Shown: positions 35,214 through 41,457 of the stretch, one piece after another | How positions within the stretch are numbered: the first letter of the stretch is position 1 | Layout of the letters: every line of letters begins with the position of its first letter | DNA from: Sulfolobaceae archaeon | GTDB taxonomy: Archaea; Thermoproteota; Thermoprotei_A; Sulfolobales; Sulfolobaceae | Reading direction: 5' to 3' | DNA length: 64,000 nt | Assembly: GCA_026627305.1 (NCBI GenBank) | Contig: JAPNVD010000027.1 | Span: 1 to 64,000 of the forward strand | Program-made: the position numbers and the translations under genes | The notes under the pieces: generated by a model | What the model was told of the DNA's origin: nothing | Seen by the model: the letters and a program-made list of their open reading frames with translations, nothing else | Database searches by the model: none

Positions 35214-35910
35214 GATATTAGTAGTGGGCAACTACACTTTTGATATAGTAAATGATAAAACGAGTGATGGTGGTTCCCCTATATATTCTTCATTAGGAAT
35301 AAAATATGCGGGCGGCATTGTAGATATATTAAGCGGTGAAGAAAGAGCGATATTTAAGATAGATATCAGTGATTCATCGTCAAGAAAGCTTATACTAATG
35401 CGAAAGGGTAGTAACATAGATTTAGCTAATATAAATCATTATTCATATGTTGATGGTATTTTAATAAATCCTGTATGCCAAGAAGTCAAGGCGTTATACG
35501 CTTTACCAAAGCCTTTATCAATAGACCTTCAAGGATTTGTAAGGAATTGCATTGAGTCACATGAAATAGAGAATAGCGAGGATATAGATGATATTGTAGT
35601 ACCAGCCCAATATTTAGTGGCACATGCGAATTATGACGAAGTTTCAGCTATAGACGGAAATATAACAAAGTTAATTAAACTAGGTTTTAAAGAGCTTTTA
35701 ATTTCTTATGGTAGAGATGGCTTCGATTTGATCACTTATACATCATCTAAATGGTTTCCGGTGCATGAAATAGGAAACTTTGAGATAGGTAATGGTGATT
35801 TCTTATTGGGTGCGTATTTTACATTTAGGCTAAAAGGTTATTCTCCGATAGATGCGGCTAGTCTTAGTAAAAAATTGGTAGAAGATTTCAGCAATTTAAG
35901 GCTTCATTAA
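35203..35910 (+). CDS. PfkB-like (ribokinase family) sugar kinase, short form
   Basis: Started at ATG 35203 (235 residues); the 30 residues upstream in the track read through the acidic tail of the preceding gene. PfkB features are ILVVGNYTFDIV, DGGSPIYSSLGIKYAGG, LLISYGRDGFDLIT and the anion-hole region EIGNGDFLLGAYFTFRLKG. The usual DTxGAGD is reduced to IGNGD, keeping the catalytic Asp. The protein is ~60 residues shorter than typical family members and has little lid domain. Substrate unknown. Confidence 0.68.
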   Translation: MKPRILVVGNYTFDIVNDKTSDGGSPIYSSLGIKYAGGIVDILSGEERAIFKIDISDSSSRKLILMRKGSNIDLANINHYSYVDGILINPVCQEVKALYALPKPLSIDLQGFVRNCIESHEIENSEDIDDIVVPAQYLVAHANYDEVSAIDGNITKLIKLGFKELLISYGRDGFDLITYTSSKWFPVHEIGNFEIGNGDFLLGAYFTFRLKGYSPIDAASLSKKLVEDFSNLRLH

Positions 35911-36781
35911 AACTCTCATACAAGCTAAAATTCTTCCACTTCCCTAATCTTCCGCAAACAACTATATTATCTTGGATATCTAAACTAGGAGTTCCTTCTC
36001 CTATTAGAATCGCCTCCTTTATTATCATCGTTCTAAAAGCTAAGATCTCATTTGGATATAACGTTTTAGTTCTCTTTAAGTCTATAAGTACTCTTTTTAG
36101 TTCAGGAACTTTAGAACCCTTAAAGAAGGAAAGCACGTAGAAGATACTTACATCTACTTTATCCATCTTAAATATGTAACTATACGAGATTCCTTTTCTT
36201 CCATTTATAATTACGTTCCAATTGGTTTCCTTTTTATTCGTTAATAAAACACTTATGTGAGCAGATATATAATCCAACCCAGGATTTTTCTTGCCTAGTA
36301 TCCCTAAAAGCCTGATCAAAGATCCAGTATAAATCAATTTATCAAAGTTAAAGGAGCTTCCTCTATTAGTAATTATGTAATTGTTACTCGTTATCTTTAT
36401 AGGATAACCTCTAATTATTTTCTGATTTTTCTTTAGAGTATCTAAAACCTCAGGTACGTTTTTTATAATGTAAATCTTGTCCTTTTCAAGTAACTTCAAC
36501 CAACTAGGAATTTCACAATTAGTAGAAATGCATACTTTTTCCTTTAGATGCTCAACCTTCTCATATACTTGATTGAGCTTGATCTCTTCGAGCTCAAATC
36601 CAAAATTCTCTAATGATTGTTCATCAGTCAAAGGAGGTGTTAAGGGTAATCTATATCCGTTTAGTTCATCAGTTAAATATACCCCTCCAACATCAGGTTG
36701 CTCCTCTATAAGAATTGTTGATTCTTTAAGGCGGTTAGCTATGAATAAACCTGTAAAACCTGCTCCAATTATAATTTTCAT
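35888..36781 (-). CDS. FAD/NAD(P)-dependent amine-oxidase-like oxidoreductase
   Basis: A 297-residue protein opening with the dinucleotide-binding motif IIIGAGFTGLFIANRL, then ILIEEQPDVGGVYLTDELNG (the GG-doublet region of the amine oxidase/protoporphyrinogen oxidase family) and a C-terminal IVVCGRLGKWKNFSLYESFNEAL that contacts FAD. It is short for the family (usually 400+), so the substrate domain is reduced. Substrate unknown. Its end overlaps the convergent PfkB-like gene by 23 bp. Confidence 0.72.
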   Translation of the reverse strand: MKIIIGAGFTGLFIANRLKESTILIEEQPDVGGVYLTDELNGYRLPLTPPLTDEQSLENFGFELEEIKLNQVYEKVEHLKEKVCISTNCEIPSWLKLLEKDKIYIIKNVPEVLDTLKKNQKIIRGYPIKITSNNYIITNRGSSFNFDKLIYTGSLIRLLGILGKKNPGLDYISAHISVLLTNKKETNWNVIINGRKGISYSYIFKMDKVDVSIFYVLSFFKGSKVPELKRVLIDLKRTKTLYPNEILAFRTMIIKEAILIGEGTPSLDIQDNIVVCGRLGKWKNFSLYESFNEALNC

Positions 36782-36792
36782 ATAAAGTCAAT

Positions 36793-37095
36793 CTAAGATA
36801 TTACGACACCCATACTTAAACCTCCATCATCCTTGTTCTGCCAAATATAATTAGCATCATCTATATTTTCGTCCTTATGATAAAGTAATCTTATGACGTC
36901 ATCTATATTGTATACTCTCATCTTTTTCTTATTGTTTATCTCGATTATAGGTCCACCCTGATGTAACAAGTCAAAGTCAAAATCCACATAAATCTTATCT
37001 CTTAGTATACTTTCTAAGCTAGCCTTTAGTTTATGAAGTTCCTCTAATATTCCAAAGTCTCCATCAGTACCAAATATTACCTTTACAACTATCAT
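36793..37095 (-). CDS. Hypothetical protein
   Basis: A 100-residue soluble alpha/beta protein (VVKVIFGTDGDFGILEELHKL, a short helix, DFDFDLLHQGGPIIEI) with a C-terminal DDGGLSMGVVIS. No family is recognised. It sits 11 bp upstream of the FAD protein on the same strand, so it is probably co-transcribed with it. Confidence 0.5.
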   Translation of the reverse strand: MIVVKVIFGTDGDFGILEELHKLKASLESILRDKIYVDFDFDLLHQGGPIIEINNKKKMRVYNIDDVIRLLYHKDENIDDANYIWQNKDDGGLSMGVVIS

Positions 37096-37160
37096 ATCGT
37101 ACTCATACTATAAGTTTCAGTAGGCATATGTTTAAAATCTCTACATCCTTATAATACACA

Positions 37161-37391
37161 ATGAGATCTTTCTTCGGAAGTACGATCTTAGAGGAGAGGG
37201 GGATATTGTATATTAGCAAGAATAGAGATGAGGCAGAAAAGGTATTAAAAATAGCAAAAAGAATATATGCCGAATTTAATGTGTTTCTTGTTGACCTTAG
37301 CAATCCAGAAGAGAGAATATGCGCTATAGATATAGATCCAGATCTTGGAGATTTTAAAGAGGGATATGCAGTAGTGGTGAGTGTTAGTTAA
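37161..37391 (+). CDS. Hypothetical small protein
   Basis: 76 residues, alpha/beta (TILEERGILYISKNRDEAEKVLKIAKRIYAEFNVFLVDLS ... EGYAVVVSVS) with good coding character and an ATG start. The tracked opposite-strand ORF at 37103-37303 is its shadow. No family is recognised. It precedes tRNA-Val by 46 bp. Confidence 0.5.
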   Translation: MRSFFGSTILEERGILYISKNRDEAEKVLKIAKRIYAEFNVFLVDLSNPEERICAIDIDPDLGDFKEGYAVVVSVS

Positions 37392-37406
37392 AAGCAGTTG
37401 AGCTAA

Positions 37407-37417
37407 CTTTTAAAAAT
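37407..37417 (+). promoter_or_regulatory. TATA box of tRNA-Val
   Basis: CTTTTAAAAAT, centred about 26 bp upstream of the mature 5' end of tRNA-Val at 37438. This places the transcription start at or next to the tRNA 5' end. Confidence 0.55.
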
Positions 37418-37437
37418 CAGACTTAAAATTAAAATAT

Positions 37438-37512
37438 GGGCCCGTAGTCTAGCCTGGTTAGGACGCCGGCCTTACAAGCCGGAGGTCGCCGGTTCAAGTC
37501 CGGCCGGGCCCA
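37438..37512 (+). tRNA. tRNA-Val(UAC)
   Basis: 75 nt. Acceptor GGGCCCG/CGGGCCC with discriminator A, D arm GTCTAGCCTGGTTAGGAC, anticodon stem-loop CCGGC-CTTACAA-GCCGG (anticodon TAC), T arm CCGGTTCAAGTCCGG. No intron, and CCA is not encoded. Confidence 0.96.
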
Positions 37513-37577
37513 TGATAGTTCTATAGTTATTATTGTGATGTTTATTTAAATACTAATTATATCAAAGAATAAATTAA

Positions 37578-39026
37578 ATGCCGTCAAATATAGATAAAAA
37601 AATCGTTGTCAGTCAACATTTTCTAGCTACAATTATAGGTAAAAGGATATTCGAACTAGGGGGAAATGCCTTCGATGCAATAATAGCTACGAGTGCAGCA
37701 GTATCTTTACTCTTGCCTCATACAAGTGGTCTTGGTGGAGACGCTTTTTTATTAGCATCAACACCTGAAGGTATTATTGCTTATAACGCATCAGGATGGG
37801 CTCCTAAAAGGCTCAATGTGGAACGCTTTTCTAACTATAGAGATCCTAGAACTATACTAGTACCAGGCTTGGTTGATCTATGGCATTTTATAGTTTCTAA
37901 TAATTATAACAAATTACCTTTAGAAGAAATACTAAAACAACCTATATCTTTAGCCTCAAATGGATATTATATAGGTAGAGAGCTAGCTAACGCTATTTCA
38001 AGATCTAGAAGTTCAATTAATGATAGCGATTGGCATATACTTTTTGGCAGTAAAGAGTATGGGGATTTGGTATTCTATCCAAAATTGGCTGAAATTTTAA
38101 AGAAAGTAGCAAAGGATCCAAGGAGTTTCTATGAGGGAGAAATTTCAGAAAATTTAGTCGTAGAATTAAAGAAGAAAGGATTGGAGCACTTTGAAGTAGA
38201 GGACTTTAAGGAGTTTAGAGGTGAAAAAGTAAAACCAATAAAGAGTACGTATAAAGATTATGAATTATTTGAACTTCCACCCAACTCACAGGGAATAACA
38301 ACGCTTGAACTTTTGAAGATGATAGAGTTAGATAATTTAAATGATAGATATCAATTTTTTGATGAGGAGAGAGTAAAAAGGCATGTTGAATTGACAAAGT
38401 TAGCTTATAGCGATAGGGATACTTACATTACTGATCCTAAGTTTGCTGATGTACCAGTTGATAAGTTACTCAGCGTAAGTTATTTAAGAGATAAGATAAG
38501 GTCATCATCTTCAAGAAATATAAGGGCTGAACTGAGCGGTGATACAACATTTCTAATAGCTGCTGATGAAGCAAATATGGTAGCATTAATCCAAAGCCTA
38601 TTCTATCCGTTTGGTTCAGGTGTGGTGGTTAACGATATAGTATTTAACAATAGAGGATTTTCGTTTACACAAGGGGTTAATAAGCCAGAAGGAAGAAAGA
38701 GACCCTTGCATACGCTCTCAATATTATACGCAGATAACACAAAAGAGCAATTAATAATAGGCTGCGCTGGCGGCTATCTCAGACCTCAAATACATGCAGA
38801 GGTATTTGAGTATTATGTTGATTATAAAAAAGAAATTGATCAGGCGGTATATGCACCAAGATTTATGTTAACAGATGAAGAAGGACTGATATCAGAACAA
38901 GCAATTGGTAATGCTAAACAAGTAACTTATCCTTCTCCTAGCGTTGGTATAGTTCAAGCTGTGAAGAGAAAAAGAGAAGTATATATTGGTGTTTCAGATA
39001 TTAGAGCGGAGGGTTTAGCTCTCTAA
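37578..39026 (+). CDS. ggt: Gamma-glutamyltransferase family protein
   Basis: A 482-residue member of the Ntn-hydrolase GGT family: VSQHFLATIIGKRIFELGGNAFDAIIATSAAVSLLLPHTSGLGGDAFLL at the N-terminus, the autocleavage region SGDTTFLIAADEANMVALIQSLFYPFGSG with the nucleophile Thr near residue 322, and IIGCAGGYLRPQIHAEVFEYYVDY near the C-terminus. There is no signal peptide, so it appears cytoplasmic. Family members transfer or hydrolyse gamma-glutamyl groups; archaeal substrates are uncertain since most lack glutathione. It could also act as a cephalosporin-acylase-like hydrolase. Confidence 0.85.
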   Translation: MPSNIDKKIVVSQHFLATIIGKRIFELGGNAFDAIIATSAAVSLLLPHTSGLGGDAFLLASTPEGIIAYNASGWAPKRLNVERFSNYRDPRTILVPGLVDLWHFIVSNNYNKLPLEEILKQPISLASNGYYIGRELANAISRSRSSINDSDWHILFGSKEYGDLVFYPKLAEILKKVAKDPRSFYEGEISENLVVELKKKGLEHFEVEDFKEFRGEKVKPIKSTYKDYELFELPPNSQGITTLELLKMIELDNLNDRYQFFDEERVKRHVELTKLAYSDRDTYITDPKFADVPVDKLLSVSYLRDKIRSSSSRNIRAELSGDTTFLIAADEANMVALIQSLFYPFGSGVVVNDIVFNNRGFSFTQGVNKPEGRKRPLHTLSILYADNTKEQLIIGCAGGYLRPQIHAEVFEYYVDYKKEIDQAVYAPRFMLTDEEGLISEQAIGNAKQVTYPSPSVGIVQAVKRKREVYIGVSDIRAEGLAL

Positions 39027-39177
39027 TACTGTAGTATCTAGATAGAGTAAATGAGTCCTAAAAAGCCTATTAAACGAGAATGGAGTCAGTTTGCTTATTA
39101 ATAAATCGTAAGATTTCTTACCTTTTCTTTCAATCCTGTTAATTTTGAACCAAAATTCGATGTTTATAAAAGCTCAT

Positions 39178-39213
39178 AATAGATATAAACAAGAATTATT
39201 AATAATATCTATT
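39178..39213. repeat. Inverted repeat, 9-bp arms
   Basis: AATAGATAT (39178-39186) and ATATCTATT (39205-39213) are perfect inverted copies separated by 18 bp; CAT/ATG just outside extend the dyad imperfectly. The AT content makes chance possible. Confidence 0.4.
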
Positions 39214-39291
39214 CTATGATATGATGAGAAATAAGATACGTTATAGAATATTATAGTAATTATATTGATAGCGAGGGTAGAAGAGATATTA

Positions 39292-39318
39292 TGCCCTTAT
39301 AAGAGAATATGAAGGGCA
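39292..39318. repeat. Inverted repeat, 7-bp arms
   Basis: TGCCCTT (39292-39298) and AAGGGCA (39312-39318), 13-nt loop. It is unusually GC-rich against its surroundings and lies about 75 bp beyond the 3' end of tRNA-Ser (minus strand). A possible RNA hairpin or terminator-like structure. Confidence 0.4.
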
Positions 39319-39390
39319 AGATAAGGAATTTATGTAGGATTTTAGACAAATTCGTTGAGTTTTACAGAACTAGTACGTCATCTTCAATAG

Positions 39391-39475
<85 letters not shown>

Positions 39476-39504
39476 ACCTGTTCAATTTATTCTTTTTTGT
39501 TCCT

Positions 39505-40074
39505 TTAAACCTTAACTGCCATGACTACATTATAACCTTTACTTCTCTTTAAAAGCTTTGCATTTGAAAATGTTTTTCTCAAGAGATCCAATGCTATCTC
39601 TTCGCCCTTATATACTACAAGCTCTATTATTCCATTAATTTCTAACCTTTCATAAGCTTCAGAAATTAACTTTTCAATAAATTCCCTGCCTTTTGATAGA
39701 GGCGGATTTGAATAAATTCCTTTAAACGTTATATCTTTAGGTACATCCGAAAACATATCACTCTTCAGCACTATAACTCTGTCTTCAACATTGTTTAATT
39801 TTACATTGGTTCTAGTTGTTTTCACTGCTTCTGGATTAATATCAACCATATAAACCTTTAATTGTGGTTTAATCTTAGCTATATATATCCCTATAGGACC
39901 ATACCCACATCCTACATCTATTACATTTCCTTGTTCAGGTAGTATAAGGTTCTCCAGAAGTACACGTGTGCCTTCATCTAGTCTACCTTTTGAAAATAAA
40001 CCACTCTTACTTAGAAATGTTAATGGAATGCCATTAACAACTGTAGCTATTACTAATGGTTTAGGGTTATTCAT
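39505..40074 (-). CDS. Class I SAM-dependent methyltransferase (RsmC/small-domain type)
   Basis: 189 residues from ATG 40074, which overlaps the cbf5 stop by 8 bp; the tracked start 17 codons upstream lies deeper within cbf5. Motifs: GRLDEGTRVLLENL, NVIDVGCGYGPIGIYIA (motif I), VYMVDINPEAVKTTRTN (motif II) and the N6-adenine/guanine-type catalytic NPP in YSNPPLSKGREF. This matches the MTS domain of rRNA guanine-N2 methyltransferases (RsmC-like). Its place in the L14e-cbf5 operon supports an rRNA or tRNA substrate. Confidence 0.8.
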   Translation of the reverse strand: MNNPKPLVIATVVNGIPLTFLSKSGLFSKGRLDEGTRVLLENLILPEQGNVIDVGCGYGPIGIYIAKIKPQLKVYMVDINPEAVKTTRTNVKLNNVEDRVIVLKSDMFSDVPKDITFKGIYSNPPLSKGREFIEKLISEAYERLEINGIIELVVYKGEEIALDLLRKTFSNAKLLKRSKGYNVVMAVKV

Positions 40075-41126
40075 TTTCTTGTTTTGTATGTTTTTTCCAG
40101 AATCTCGGATAAAGGTTTTTATCAATAAAAATTCGATTAGGCTTTATCACTTTTCCTTTCTCCATCGTTTTCAAATCGTTTGAATCTACAACTGCCTGAC
40201 CTATTGCAACTAGTTCACCCTTTAATGTAAGTATTCCAACTACATCCCCTTTTTTGAAGTTTTGATATGCTACAATTCCTGGGGCCATTAATGATGCGCC
40301 GTGAGCTACAGCACTTACTGCGTGGTCATTAATTACTATTTTAGGCATTCCACATGTTGCCATTTCAACAGGAATTAGAATTTTTCTTAACTCGTCCTCA
40401 TATTTACAGTTCTTCCATAAATATAATGCTTCTGAGACCTCATGTAGTGTAACTAAATTAGTGCTTTCTGTGAATATACCAGATCTCGTCCTTCTCAGTT
40501 CTCTCATATGTGCACCACAACCTATAATGATTCCGATATCATGACAGATCTTTCTCATATAGGTTCCCGGTTCTGATGATATTCGAAGCAATACAGTTCT
40601 TCCATCCCTTTCTAATTCTTCTATTTTAAATACCACCCTAGTCCTTAATCGCCTTTTTACAGATGATCTTACAGGAGGTCTTTGATAGATTGTTCCATTA
40701 AACTCATTTATTACATTTATTAGCTCATCATCACTAACATCACAATGGAGTTGCATTACGCAGACATATTCTTTTTGGCTTTTTACAATATAATTCATTA
40801 TCTTAGTAGCGTTTTCTAGACCTATTGGCAATACTCCTGAAACTTTAGGATGACCCCGCTCCACTGGGGAGCTCTAGGGTCCCACCATGTCCTGCTTTAC
40901 TTACATTAAACATCTTCTTGATCCAATAAGCGACTTCATGGCTCGTAGGACCTGGGGGCTTATCTAAGTTGATAATGGAATTCTTTATTAATTCATTTAG
41001 AGGTCTTTTATCGGGATAGATTCCGTATTGGTCGGAAGTTGTTGCTTTAGCTCTAAAATTCCATTCGTTTTTATAGTTACAAAATTCATCTATCTTATAA
41101 ATAAAATCATATAGTTTAAAACTCAT
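40067..41126 (-). CDS. cbf5: tRNA/rRNA pseudouridine synthase Cbf5 (two exons)
   Basis: The track shows two ORFs (40845-41126 and 40067-40864) that together make one Cbf5 of 345 residues once a 22-nt intron is removed: exon 1 is 41126-40874 and exon 2 is 40851-40067. Exon 1 gives NLDKPPGPTSHEVAYWIKK and SKAGHGGTL; exon 2 continues PKVSGVLPIGLENATK, with the catalytic Asp (GTLDPKVSG) created at the junction. The GTYMRKICHDIGIIIGCGAHM segment and a C-terminal PUA domain follow. Cbf5 is the catalytic subunit of H/ACA RNPs with Nop10, Gar1 and L7Ae. It overlaps rpl14e by 4 bp upstream. Confidence 0.93.
40852..40873 (-). other. 22-nt bulge-helix-bulge intron in cbf5 pre-mRNA
   Basis: Minus strand, exon CCCTAG, then intron AGCTCCCCAGTGGAGC plus GGGGTC, then exon ATCCTAAAG. 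A full BHB can be drawn: outer helix TGGGA/TCCTA, central 4-bp helix CCCT/GGGG, 3-nt bulges AG|A and TC|A, inner helix GCTCC/GGAGC with loop CCAGT. Splicing joins G|AT into the catalytic Asp codon and restores the frame. Introns at this gene are established for several Crenarchaeota; the boundaries here are read directly. Confidence 0.92.
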
Positions 41127-41422
41127 GTAACTCCACTTATGTTTACCTTTATTGGTTCTTTCATATATTCTACAAGATTAGCTTCTTGAAGTTTTTTCAT
41201 GACTTCTTCATCACTTGCTCCTTTTTGTATATCTATCTTCTTATCCGTAGGCTCTAAGTGTAGTATATTTACCCTTCTTCTTTTTACGCCATTAACGTTC
41301 TTAGGACCCGTAATTAGTACAAAATTATTATCTATTATATCAACTATTACACATTTCTTTCCAGCTTCTCTTCCCCTTAGTTTAACACATATTCTGCCAA
41401 TTTCTATTACAGCCATATCCAT
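41123..41422 (-). CDS. rpl14e: Ribosomal protein L14e
   Basis: A 99-residue SH3-like L14e: AVIEIGRICVKLRGREAGKKCVIVDIIDNNFVLITGPKNVNGVKRRRVNILHLEPTDKKIDI matches the family throughout. The second Met (ATG 41416) is an alternative start. It shares a 4-bp stop/start overlap with cbf5, an order conserved in Sulfolobus, so ribosomal protein and rRNA modification enzyme are made from one mRNA. Confidence 0.93.
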   Translation of the reverse strand: MDMAVIEIGRICVKLRGREAGKKCVIVDIIDNNFVLITGPKNVNGVKRRRVNILHLEPTDKKIDIQKGASDEEVMKKLQEANLVEYMKEPIKVNISGVT

Positions 41423-41457
41423 CTAGATGAAAGAAAGTATTATCCATAATTAAAAAC

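Larger units (their letters stand above)
39027..39390. other. Gene-free stretch between ggt and tRNA-Ser
   Basis: 364 bp, the longest non-coding stretch in the window and very AT-rich. No convincing ORF is present: the tracked 39309-39515 frame runs through tRNA-Ser and is spurious. It contains two inverted repeats, listed separately. Nothing resembling an integrase, att duplication or RNA gene was recognised. Confidence 0.6.

Noticed and set aside
40067-41126. cbf5 as a frameshifted pseudogene or sequencing error
   Set aside because: Removing exactly 22 nt restores the frame and the catalytic Asp, and the removed piece forms a full bulge-helix-bulge, which a random frameshift would not.
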